A stretch of DNA of 64,000 nucleotides from DASSQJ01 sp963726295 (GTDB lineage Bacteria; Actinomycetota; Actinomycetes; Actinomycetales; Dermatophilaceae). The DNA is taken from positions 1-64,000 of the forward strand of contig CAVSBW010000011.1 of the NCBI GenBank assembly GCA_963726295.1, in the 5' to 3' direction. Positions 25,414 to 33,248 of the stretch are shown here, one piece after another. Position 1 is the first letter of the stretch. The number at the start of each line of letters is the position of its first letter. The notes under the pieces were generated by a model. That model saw only the letters and a list, made by a program, of their open reading frames with translations. It had not been told where the DNA came from and made no database searches. The translations under genes and the position numbers were made by a program.

Positions 25414-26694
25414 TCATTCGCCGGTGCCGATCGAGTCCGCCTGCTGCTGCACCTGCTGCAGCGCCTTGGCCGGGTCCGCGCCGGTCTTCGTCACCTTCTC
25501 CATCTGGTCGTCGAAGGTGGCCACGACCTGCTCCCACGTCGCGTACGACGGCGGGGCCTTGGCCGTCTTCAGCTGCTCGCCGAACACCGTGAGCTTGTCG
25601 TCGGAGGCCAGCGCCGGGTCCTCCCACGCGGACTGGACCGACGGCAGGTCGGTGGACATTCCGTACCACTCCGCCTGGGTCTTCGGGTCGGCGAGGAACT
25701 GGACGAACTTCCACGCGGTGTCGCGCTGCTCGGAGCTCTTGAAGACCACGAAGTCGGAGCCGCCGACGAACGACGAGGACTCCACGGAGCCGGCGGGGAT
25801 CTTGGCGACCGAGTACTTGTCCTTGAAGCCCTTGCCGCCGACCTTCTCGACCGCGGACATCATCCACGGGCCGGAGATGAACATCGGGACCTTGCCGCTG
25901 GCGAAGTCCGGCTCGGTGGTCGGGGTGGCCGGCGCCGACTTGTTGGCGATGCCGTCGGTGAAGAAGGACTGGTAGTACTTCACCGCGTTGAGCATGGGGT
26001 CGGTGTCGAAGGTGTACTTGCCGTCCTGGGTCAGCTCGGCGCCGTCGCCCCAGGCGAACGGCATGACCGTCTGCCAGGAACCGGTGCCGCCGGCCTGGAG
26101 ACCGATTCCCCACTTGGCGCCGGCCTTGTCCTGCATGGCCTTGGCCATGTCGTGCAGGCCCTGCCAGTCGGTGGGGGCGCTGTCGTACCCGGCCTTCTTC
26201 GCCAGGTCCGTGCGGTAGAACAGCAGCCTCGTCTCGACGTACCACGGGATGCCGTAGGAGGTGCCGCCCACCTCGGTGGTCCCCTGTGCGCCCGGGAAGA
26301 ACCCGCCGGTGTCGATGTTGGCGGGCAGCGGGTCGAGGGCGTCGAGGCCCGCGAACTCACCCATCCAGGTCGTCCCGACCATGGCGGCGTCCGGGGTGCT
26401 GCCGGCGGTGATCGCGGTCGTGAACTTGTCGTGGGCGGCGTCCCACGGGATGGCGGTGACCTTGACCTTCGCGCCCGGGTTCTGAGCCTCGAAGTCCTTG
26501 GCGAGGTCGGGCAGCTTCTCGCCCTCGGCGCCCATGGCCCAGACGGTGATGGTGCCGGTGGCCTTGCCCGACTCGACGGCGGCGCCGGTCGTGGCCGCTC
26601 CTCCTGCACCTCCTCCGGAGTCGCGGCCGCAACCGGCCAGGCCGAGCGCGGCGACCGTCAACGCGGTGACGGCGATCGTCGGAGTGCGCTTCAT
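25414..26694 (-). CDS. Extracellular sugar-binding lipoprotein of the ABC importer
   Basis: A 426-aa family 1 solute-binding protein. The N-terminus is a lipoprotein signal with lipobox LAGC (residues 18-21) followed by a Gly-rich spacer. The body shows TGTITVWAMGAEGEKLPDLAKDFEAQNPGAKVKVTAIPWDAAHDKF, PDAAMVGTTWMGEFAGLDAL and GIPWYVETRLLFYRTDLAKKAG, all typical of CUT1 oligosaccharide binders. It is anchored to the outer face of the membrane and feeds the two permeases. The start follows a GGAGACACCACC segment, 29 bases after the LacI gene. Confidence 0.92.
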   Translation of the reverse strand: MKRTPTIAVTALTVAALGLAGCGRDSGGGAGGAATTGAAVESGKATGTITVWAMGAEGEKLPDLAKDFEAQNPGAKVKVTAIPWDAAHDKFTTAITAGSTPDAAMVGTTWMGEFAGLDALDPLPANIDTGGFFPGAQGTTEVGGTSYGIPWYVETRLLFYRTDLAKKAGYDSAPTDWQGLHDMAKAMQDKAGAKWGIGLQAGGTGSWQTVMPFAWGDGAELTQDGKYTFDTDPMLNAVKYYQSFFTDGIANKSAPATPTTEPDFASGKVPMFISGPWMMSAVEKVGGKGFKDKYSVAKIPAGSVESSSFVGGSDFVVFKSSEQRDTAWKFVQFLADPKTQAEWYGMSTDLPSVQSAWEDPALASDDKLTVFGEQLKTAKAPPSYATWEQVVATFDDQMEKVTKTGADPAKALQQVQQQADSIGTGE

Positions 26695-26723
26695 GGTGGT
26701 GTCTCCTTCGGGGTGGGGGAGGG

Positions 26724-27761
26724 TCAGACGGACAGGTCCTCGAGGCACCCGCAGGAGCCCCGGAGGACGAGCTCGGTGTCGAGGACGACGGTGTCGGTGG
26801 TGGGCGCGGCGCCGCCGACGAGCGCGTGCAGCCGACGTGCGACCGCCTCGCCGAGGCGGCGCACCGGCTGGCGCACGGTGGTCAGGCCGGGCCGGACGTA
26901 GCGGGAGGTGCGGATGTCGTCCCAGCCGACGACGGCCAGGTCCGTGGGCACGGAGCGACCGGCGCGCTGGAAGCGGTCCATGACGGCGAGCGCGACCTCG
27001 TCGTTGCCGCAGACGAGGGCGTCGCCGTCGAAGCCGTCGGCGAGCAGTCGTGCGGCGAGCTCGAGGCCGGCGCTCTCACGCAGGTCGACGGGCAGCGGGT
27101 CGGGGACGGTGCGGCCGCGCTCGAGGAGGGCGCTGGCGAAGCCGTCCCACCGCTGCCGGATGTCGCCGCCCTGGGTGGGGTCGCCGGCGAACACGGGAGT
27201 GCGGTCGTGGACGTCGACCAGGTGGGCCGTGAGCGCGGCGGCGTTCGCGACGTTGTCGGTGGAGTAGGTCTCGAGGCCGTCGACCGGGTCGGCGGCGAGG
27301 AGGACGACGGGGGAGCGGCCGGCGGCCCGCCGGATGTCGTCGAGGCCCACCGGGCCGCCGAAGACGGCGAGGGCGTCGACGCCGGCGAGGGTGGAGGTGA
27401 ACCGCGAGGGGCTGAGCGTGCGGTCGGGGCGGTCGGCGACACAGAGGACGACTCGGAGGTCGAGCTCGGCGGCCACGCCCTCGAAGCCGAGCAGCAGCTC
27501 GGAGTAGTAGGGACCACTGAGCTCGGGGAGGACGAGGCCGAGCGCCTCGTGCGCTCGGGCGGCGAGGCTCCGGGCGGCGGCACTGGGCACGTAGCCGAGC
27601 TCCGCGAGCGCCTCCAGGACCTTGGTGCGGGTGGGCTCCGAGACGGTGCCGGTGCCACGGACCACGCGCGAGACGGTGGCGATGGAGACACCCGCCCGCT
27701 CGGCGACGGAGTAGATCGTCGCCGTGGGTGCCTGGGACTGCTTCGGCAACCGGTCGGCCAT
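26724..27761 (-). CDS. LacI-family repressor of the glucan operon
   Basis: A 345-aa regulator. The HTH and hinge are at residues 15-70 (TIYSVAERAGVSIATVSRVVRG, PSAAARSLAARAHEALGLVLPE), followed by the periplasmic-binding-type sensor domain (SGPYYSELLLGFEGVAAELDL, GNDEVALAVMDRFQRAGRSVPTDLAVVGWDDI, LTTVRQPVRRLGEAVARRL). The C-terminus ends GSCGCLEDLSV. ATG 27761 is used because the upstream frame is non-coding in character. It is the first gene of the operon, with a perfect 16-bp palindrome 16 bases before its start, so it should repress itself and the transport and hydrolase genes until an oligosaccharide binds. Confidence 0.9.
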   Translation of the reverse strand: MADRLPKQSQAPTATIYSVAERAGVSIATVSRVVRGTGTVSEPTRTKVLEALAELGYVPSAAARSLAARAHEALGLVLPELSGPYYSELLLGFEGVAAELDLRVVLCVADRPDRTLSPSRFTSTLAGVDALAVFGGPVGLDDIRRAAGRSPVVLLAADPVDGLETYSTDNVANAAALTAHLVDVHDRTPVFAGDPTQGGDIRQRWDGFASALLERGRTVPDPLPVDLRESAGLELAARLLADGFDGDALVCGNDEVALAVMDRFQRAGRSVPTDLAVVGWDDIRTSRYVRPGLTTVRQPVRRLGEAVARRLHALVGGAAPTTDTVVLDTELVLRGSCGCLEDLSV

Positions 27762-27777
27762 CACAGACGCCACCCCA

Positions 27778-27793
27778 TTGTAAGCGCTTACAA
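27778..27793. promoter_or_regulatory. LacI-type operator, perfect 16-bp palindrome
   Basis: TTGTAAGCGCTTACAA is a perfect inverted repeat with the central CG typical of LacI/CcpA-family operators. It stands 16 bases upstream of the LacI gene start. A TACAAT that could serve as the -10 element on the minus strand lies within it, so a bound repressor would block the promoter. No second copy was seen inside the operon. Confidence 0.8.
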
Positions 27794-27845
27794 GTGTTCG
27801 ATCTGGAGACGATGACACACGGCGCGGGGGGCTGTGGGCTTTGCG

Positions 27846-27864
27846 TGCGCACCTTTTGTGCGCA
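27846..27864. terminator. Short hairpin between the FAD/Fe-S gene and the LacI operon
   Basis: Arms TGCGCAC and GTGCGCA enclose a five-base loop. It lies 36 bases after the stop of the minus-strand FAD/Fe-S gene and upstream of the LacI operator, so a terminator for the former is the likely use. No T-run follows. It could instead be a second regulator site. Confidence 0.35.
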
Positions 27865-27900
27865 GGCTCGGTGGCGCTGGGCGCCGGCCGTCCCTACAGG

Positions 27901-30807
27901 TCAGCCGGTCGGGGCGACCGAGCGGTGGCCGCTGGAGCGGTCGAGGAGCTCGGCGAGGTGGACCGTCGGACGGCCGTCGAGGTCGGCGACCTGGGTGCGG
28001 CAGGAGAACCCGTCGGCGAGCACCACCCCGGCGGGTGAGAGGGCGCGCAGGCCGGGCAGCAGGGCCAGCTCGGCGACCGCCACCGAGGTGTCGTGGTGGC
28101 CCGGCGTCATCCCCCAGTCACCGGCCAGCCCGCAGCACCCGCGCACGACCCTGAGGTCGGCCCCGGCCCGGTGGAGCAGCTCCTCCTCGGCCGCCCAGCC
28201 GGTGGTGGCGTGCTCGTGGCAGTGGGGCTGGGCGAGGACCTCGACCCCCGACAGGTCCGGTGGTGCCCATCCCGGGGTGTCGAGCAGGACCCGCGCGAGG
28301 GGGCGGGCCGCGGCAGCGACCCGACTGGCGTCCTGGGAGCCGGGCAGCAGGTGGAGGGCGTCGTCGCGCAGGACGGTCAGGCACGACGGCTCCAGCCCGA
28401 CGAGCGCAGTGCCGTCGCCGACGGCCGCTGCCAGGGCCCGGACGGTCGGACGTAGGGTCTCGCGGGCGCGGTCGAGCTGGCCGGTGGAGATCTCGGTGAT
28501 GCCGCAGCAGAGTGCCTCCTCGACGACCCGGACCCCGTACCCGGCGGCCTCGAGGACCCGGAGCGCGGCCTCGGCGACCCGGGGCGCGAAGTGGTCGGTG
28601 AAGGTGTCGACCCAGAGCACGACCGCGCCCTGGGGCCCGCCCGGCCCGGCCGGCGCCCCGGGATCCTGGCGCGCGCGTGCACCGAGGAAGGTGCGGCGCG
28701 CGAAGGCGGGCAGCGTGCGTCGCGGGTCGACCCCGGCGGACCGCGCCACGAGGGGGGCGATCGGACCCCGGGTGAGGGCGTTGACGACCCGGGGGGCGTG
28801 GGCGGCAGTGTCGGCCCACCGCGGGAGCCGGCCGAGGGTGTGTGCGGTGCGTGGGGCCCGTGCGGTGCCGAGCCGGCGCCTCTGGTGCAGCGCCTCCGAC
28901 CGCAGCCGCGCCAGGTCGACGCCGGTCGGACAGTCGCTCGCGCACGCCTTGCAGCCCAGGCACAGGTCGAGTGCCTCGGCGACCGCCGGGTCGTCCCACC
29001 CCAGCCCCGACGTTCCCTGCGAGAGCTCCTGGAGCACCCGGGCCCGTCCACGCGTGGAGTCCTTCTCCTCGCCGGTCGCGCGGTACGAGGGACACATCAC
29101 GTCGGTCGTGCCGGTGGCGACGCACCGGCTCACGCCCGTGCACCGGTGGGTCAGGTCGGCCAGCTCCGTGGCGTCCGCGACGAGGCCGGGGCCGCGGCGC
29201 AGGGGCACCGGCTGTCGGGTGACCCAGCGCAGTGCGTCGTCGGGCGCGTCCGGGTCGACGAGGACGCCCGGGTTCAGCAGCCCGTCGGGGTCGAGGAGGC
29301 GCTTGAGGCGGGCCTGGAGGGCGAGGGCCTGTGGTGAGTACATCGCGCCGAGCAGCCCGCTGCGCGCCCGGCCGTCGCCGTGCTCCCCCGAGAGGGACCC
29401 ACCGTGCTCGGCCACCAGGTCGGCAGCGTCCTCGACGAAGCGCCGGTAGGCCCCACGGCCACCGGGCCCCTCCAGCGGGACGTCGACCCGCACGTGGACG
29501 CAGCCGTCGCCGAAGTGGCCGTAGGGCAGCGCGTGGAGGTGGTGTTCGAGGAGGAGCGCGTCGAACGCGCGCAGGTAGGCCCCGAGCCGCTCCGGCGGCA
29601 CCGCGGCATCCTCCCATCCCGCGTGGGCCGGTGCCCCGTCCGGTGTGCGGGCGGCGATGCCGGCGGCGTCCTCGCGCACCGACCAGAGTGCGGCCGCCTC
29701 CGCCGGGTCCTCGACCACGCGGCCCTGCGACGCCCTGACCCCCCGGACCAGCCGGGCGGCCCGGTCGCGCACCTCGGCGGGGTCCTCGCCGGCGAGCTCG
29801 ACGAGCAGCATCGCACCGCCGTCCGGGAACGCCGACGCCCGCCGCCGGCCGGAACGGAAGAGCGGCTCGAGCAGGCGGCGGTCGATGCCCTCGCACGCCG
29901 TCGGGTGGGCCGCGAGCGTGGCGGGGGCCGCGTCGGCGGCGGCGCCCACGTCAGGGAACCCCAGGACGACGAGCGCCCGGTGCGGCTCGTCGCGGACCAG
30001 CCGCAGGGTCACCTGCTGGACGAGCGCGAGCGTCCCCTCGCTGCCCACGAGCGTCCTGGTGAGGTCGCCGCCGCGTTCGGGAAGGAGGTGCTCGAGGGCG
30101 TACCCGGAGACCTGCCGGCCGAATCGGCCGAACTCCGTGCGCACCACGTCCAGGTGACCGGCCACCAGTGCGCGGGCGGCCGAGACCACCTCGGGCAGCG
30201 GCGGGGTGGGCGCGGCACCCTGCTGCGGGGCTACGAGGCGCAGCGTGTCCCCGGCGGCGGTCAGCACCTCCAGCCCCAGCACGTTGTCGCTCGTGCGCCC
30301 GTAGCCGAGAGCCCGTGCGCCACACGCGTTGTTGCCGACCATGCCCCCCACGGTGCACCGGCTGTGGGTGCTCGGGTCGGGGCCGAGGCGCAGGCCATGA
30401 CCCCGCGCCGCAGCCTGGACGGTGGCGTGAACGGTCCCCGGCTCCACGACCGCGGTGCGGGCATGAGGGTCGAGGGTGAGCACGTGGTGCAGATGGCGGC
30501 GCAGGTCGAGGACGAGCCCCGGCCCGACCGCGTTGCCGGCGATGGAGGTGCCCGCCCCGCGCGCGGTGACCGGCACCCCCAGCTCGCGGCACACCGCCAG
30601 GGCCGCCTCGATCTCGTCGCGGTGGCGGGGCCGGGCGACCGCCAGCGGAGGGACGCGGTAGAGCGAGGCGTCCGAGGAGTACGTCGCCCGGGCCAACGGC
30701 GACGCGTCGACCTCGGCGACCCCGGCCCGGTCGAGGGCGTGGGTCAGCGCCTGCCGGCGCTCGTCACGCCGGTCACCGCCGTCCGGCTCGTCGCCCATGA
30801 CCGCCAT
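27901..30807 (-). CDS. Fused FAD-linked oxidase and Fe-S subunit, D-lactate/glycolate dehydrogenase type
   Basis: A protein of about 968 aa. Residues 50-270 form the PCMH FAD-binding domain (VTARGAGTSIAGNAVGPGLVLDL, GPDPSTHSRCTVGGMVGNNACGARAL, LVGSEGTLALVQQVTLRLV). A C-terminal FAD-oxidase domain follows (ALPYGHFGDGCVHVRVDVPL, LSGEHGDGRARSGLL). From about 600 on there are two 4Fe-4S clusters (CTGVSRCVATGTTDVMCPSY, CLGCKACASDCPTGVD) and the CCG-type domain (EALCCGITEI, GCCGLAGDWGM). This corresponds to GlcD plus GlcF, or Dld-II, in one chain. It oxidises a D-2-hydroxyacid and passes electrons to the membrane chain. The N-terminus overlaps the preceding gene by 64 bases. Confidence 0.88.
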   Translation of the reverse strand: MAVMGDEPDGGDRRDERRQALTHALDRAGVAEVDASPLARATYSSDASLYRVPPLAVARPRHRDEIEAALAVCRELGVPVTARGAGTSIAGNAVGPGLVLDLRRHLHHVLTLDPHARTAVVEPGTVHATVQAAARGHGLRLGPDPSTHSRCTVGGMVGNNACGARALGYGRTSDNVLGLEVLTAAGDTLRLVAPQQGAAPTPPLPEVVSAARALVAGHLDVVRTEFGRFGRQVSGYALEHLLPERGGDLTRTLVGSEGTLALVQQVTLRLVRDEPHRALVVLGFPDVGAAADAAPATLAAHPTACEGIDRRLLEPLFRSGRRRASAFPDGGAMLLVELAGEDPAEVRDRAARLVRGVRASQGRVVEDPAEAAALWSVREDAAGIAARTPDGAPAHAGWEDAAVPPERLGAYLRAFDALLLEHHLHALPYGHFGDGCVHVRVDVPLEGPGGRGAYRRFVEDAADLVAEHGGSLSGEHGDGRARSGLLGAMYSPQALALQARLKRLLDPDGLLNPGVLVDPDAPDDALRWVTRQPVPLRRGPGLVADATELADLTHRCTGVSRCVATGTTDVMCPSYRATGEEKDSTRGRARVLQELSQGTSGLGWDDPAVAEALDLCLGCKACASDCPTGVDLARLRSEALHQRRRLGTARAPRTAHTLGRLPRWADTAAHAPRVVNALTRGPIAPLVARSAGVDPRRTLPAFARRTFLGARARQDPGAPAGPGGPQGAVVLWVDTFTDHFAPRVAEAALRVLEAAGYGVRVVEEALCCGITEISTGQLDRARETLRPTVRALAAAVGDGTALVGLEPSCLTVLRDDALHLLPGSQDASRVAAAARPLARVLLDTPGWAPPDLSGVEVLAQPHCHEHATTGWAAEEELLHRAGADLRVVRGCCGLAGDWGMTPGHHDTSVAVAELALLPGLRALSPAGVVLADGFSCRTQVADLDGRPTVHLAELLDRSSGHRSVAPTG

Positions 30808-31556
30808 CGTGCCGGATGCATCCCGCTGTGGAGGAGCGTGACCGCCAGCACGGCCTCGCCGACGAGCACGGGGGCGAGCACCGTCAGGAGACCGGCGGCG
30901 CCCGGCGCCAGGGGCACGAGCAGCGCCACCGCACCGGCTGCGGCCACCCCGAGTGCCGGGCCCCGCGCCGTGACCCTCGAGCGCCACAGCGCCACCCCGG
31001 CGATGACCAGGTGGGCGGCCAGGACGAGGGATGCGGTGGCCCAGTCGTGGCGGAACGCCGGGACCCCCTCCGCACCCCGCAGGACGAGCAGCGAGGCCGC
31101 CACCGCGAGCAGCAGGGCGTGGCCGACGCGGCTGAGCAGGGCGGCGTAGGCGGCCGGGCGGGCCCGTCCGCCGGCAGCGAGGTAGAGCCCCCGGCCGGCG
31201 AGGACGTCGAGACCGGCGACCACGACCAGCGACGCGGCGACGTCGAGGGTCGACCCGCCCGAGGGCAGCGCGTCGAGCAGGCCGACCGCGGGAAGGACGA
31301 GGGCGAGGGAGGCCAGCAGGGAGAGACCGGCGGTCCGGGCGGCGCCGGTGGGCACCGTTCCGCGGACGACCCGGGGCGCGTGCCGGGACCGGCTCCCGCG
31401 CGGTTCGGGGGCGGCCGGTTTCCGGAGTGCAGCGCGCGGTGCGGCGGGACGGTTCGTCGGTGACGGCACCGGGGTGAGTGGTGGGACCGGCTCAGGTGCC
31501 CGACCGACCGGCGCGGTCGCTGGGGGCCGCGCGCGTCGGGTCGTGGTCGTCGTCAT
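30744..31556 (-). CDS. DUF4386-like integral membrane protein
   Basis: A 270-aa protein with a Pro/Arg-rich N-terminal tail of about 75 residues and then six to seven membrane helices (LSLLASLALVLPAVGLLDAL, DVAASLVVVAGLDVLAG, YAALLSRVGHALLLAVAASLLVL, LVLAAHLVIAGVALW, LGVAAAGAVALLVPLAPG, LTVLAPVLVGEAVLAVTLLHSG). The helix pattern resembles DUF4386 proteins; I am not certain. ATG 31556 is taken as the start. The 3' end runs 64 bases into the FAD/Fe-S gene, so the two are probably coexpressed. Confidence 0.65.
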   Translation of the reverse strand: MTTTTTRRARPPATAPVGRAPEPVPPLTPVPSPTNRPAAPRAALRKPAAPEPRGSRSRHAPRVVRGTVPTGAARTAGLSLLASLALVLPAVGLLDALPSGGSTLDVAASLVVVAGLDVLAGRGLYLAAGGRARPAAYAALLSRVGHALLLAVAASLLVLRGAEGVPAFRHDWATASLVLAAHLVIAGVALWRSRVTARGPALGVAAAGAVALLVPLAPGAAGLLTVLAPVLVGEAVLAVTLLHSGMHPARWRSWATSRTAVTGVTSAGRR

Positions 31557-31620
31557 GCGTCGAGCCTCCCGCCGACCGGGGCCGGCCGTCTGTGGGGGGC
31601 GACCCTGAGCCGTCCCCGAA

Positions 31621-31662
31621 CCCACCCCGACCGGCTCGGGGTCCGGGGTCGGTCGGGGTGGG
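31621..31662. promoter_or_regulatory. Perfect 13-bp inverted repeat in a divergent intergenic region
   Basis: CCCACCCCGACCG (31621-31633) pairs with CGGTCGGGGTGGG (31650-31662) across a 16-base loop. It lies in the 282-base gap between the minus-strand membrane protein and the plus-strand arginine deiminase. Neither neighbour ends here, so it is not a simple terminator; a regulator site or an RNA leader hairpin is more likely. Confidence 0.5.
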
Positions 31663-31838
31663 CGTTCGGTGGGCCCTGCCGGCTCCGCTCAGCCGCGGGT
31701 CGCTGCGCCCACTCCAGCGTGCTCCGACCGCTTACGGGCGGCAATGGCCCGGTCGGGCTGGCCCGGTCGGGCCACGGTGTGGTGGGATCGGTCGCGGCAC
31801 CGGCATCCGCCGGCCGCGACGACGACGAAGGGATGCCC

Positions 31839-33101
31839 ATGAGCGGGTCCTCGCCGGTGGCCGGCCTCGGCCACGGGGTGCACTCGGAGGTGGGCCGCCT
31901 GCGCAAGGTGCTGGTCTGCCGACCCGGCCTCGCGCACCGTCGCCTGACGCCCAGCAACTCCGACAGCCTGCTCTTCGACGACGTCATGTGGGTCGGGCAG
32001 GCCGAGCGGGACCACGCCGACTTCGTCGAGAAGCTCACCGCCCGCGGGGTCGAGGTGGTCGAGCTCCACGACCTGCTCGCCGAGACGATGGCCATCCCCG
32101 CCGCCCGCGACTGGCTGCTCGACCGCAAGATCGTCCCCGACCAGGTGGGCCTCGGGCTCATCGACGCCACCCGAGCCTTCCTCGAGTCACTGGAGCCGAA
32201 GCGCCTGGCCGAGTTCCTCATCGGCGGGCTGGCCTTCGCCGACCTCCCCAACGACTACCGCACGCCGTTCGTCGTCCTCGCCCGTGAACAGACCGGCTCG
32301 CGCGAGTACCTGATGCCGCCGCTTCCGAACACGCTGTACACCCGCGACACCACCTGCTGGGTCTACGGCGGGCTGACCCTCAACCCGCTCTACTGGCCGG
32401 CCCGCCAGAACGAGACCCTGATCTACAAGGCGATCTACACCTTCCACCCCGGGTACGCCGGGTCGACGGTCTGGTGGGGTGACCCCGAGCGCGCCTGGGG
32501 CGAGGCGACGCTCGAGGGCGGCGACGTCATGCCCGTGGGCAACGGCGTGGTCATCATGGGGATGAGCGAGCGCACCTCGCGGCAGGCGATCACCCAGGTG
32601 GCGCGCTCGCTGTTCGAGCAGGGCGCCGCCCATCGGGTGGTCGTGGCCGGCCTGCCACAGCTGCGTGCCGCGATGCACCTCGACACCGTGTTCACCTTCG
32701 CCGACCGCGACGTGGTCACGCTGTACCCGAGGATCATGGACGGAGTCCACACCTTCACCCTCCACCCGTCCGACTCGCCGCCGGGGGTCGATCTCGTCGA
32801 CGAGGGGGAGGGCCGCTTCACCAAGGTGGTCGCGGACGCCCTCGGCCTCGACGGACTCCGGGTCATCGAGACCGGCGGCGACGTCTACGCGTCGGAGCGT
32901 CAGCAGTGGGACAGCGGCAACAACGCGGTCGCGCTCGAGCCGGGGGTCGTCTTCACGTACGACCGGAACACGACGACGAACGCCCTGCTGCGCAAGGCCG
33001 GCGTCGAGGTGGTCGAGATCCGTGGGGCGGAGCTCGGCCGGGGCCGCGGTGGCGGGCACTGCATGACCTGCCCGCTGGTGCGCGATCCCGTCGACTACTG
33101 A
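31839..33101 (+). CDS. arcA: Arginine deiminase
   Basis: A 420-aa enzyme that converts L-arginine to citrulline and ammonia. Family signatures in order: HSEVGRLRKVLVCRPG, PNTLYTRDTTCWVYGG, GGDVMPVGNGVVIMGMSERT, QLRAAMHLDTVFTFAD, QQWDSGNNAVALEPGVV and the catalytic GGGHCMTCPLVRDP near the C-terminus with the active-site Cys. ATG 31839 is chosen because AAGGG lies six bases upstream; ATG 31833 is an alternative. No arcB, arcC or arcD is nearby, so it is an orphan, and citrulline may go to another route. Confidence 0.93.
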   Translation: MSGSSPVAGLGHGVHSEVGRLRKVLVCRPGLAHRRLTPSNSDSLLFDDVMWVGQAERDHADFVEKLTARGVEVVELHDLLAETMAIPAARDWLLDRKIVPDQVGLGLIDATRAFLESLEPKRLAEFLIGGLAFADLPNDYRTPFVVLAREQTGSREYLMPPLPNTLYTRDTTCWVYGGLTLNPLYWPARQNETLIYKAIYTFHPGYAGSTVWWGDPERAWGEATLEGGDVMPVGNGVVIMGMSERTSRQAITQVARSLFEQGAAHRVVVAGLPQLRAAMHLDTVFTFADRDVVTLYPRIMDGVHTFTLHPSDSPPGVDLVDEGEGRFTKVVADALGLDGLRVIETGGDVYASERQQWDSGNNAVALEPGVVFTYDRNTTTNALLRKAGVEVVEIRGAELGRGRGGGHCMTCPLVRDPVDY

Positions 33102-33119
33102 CCCCGGGGTCCGACGGCC

Positions 33120-33248
33120 TCAGAGGTCGCGGCGGTACCTCTCCTCGGGGGCGCGGCTGCGGTACACGAGGTTCCAGATGGCCAGGGCCAGCCCGCCCCA
33201 CAGGACGAGCATCGCGACCACCATCATCAGGATCGCTCCGGTGCTCAC
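33120..33248 (-). CDS. metS: MetS-type small subunit of an NSS methionine/alanine importer
   Basis: A 42-aa membrane peptide (MSTGAILMMVVAMLVLWGGLALAIWNLVYRSR, then a charged tail) with one helix. GTG 33248 has GAGGAGG seven bases upstream and overlaps the stop of the transporter gene (GTGA). This size, sequence type and coupling match MetS, the small partner of MetP in corynebacterial MetPS, a Na+-driven methionine/alanine importer. The substrate is by analogy only. Being so short, it is easily missed by gene callers. Confidence 0.8.
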   Translation of the reverse strand: MSTGAILMMVVAMLVLWGGLALAIWNLVYRSRAPEERYRRDL

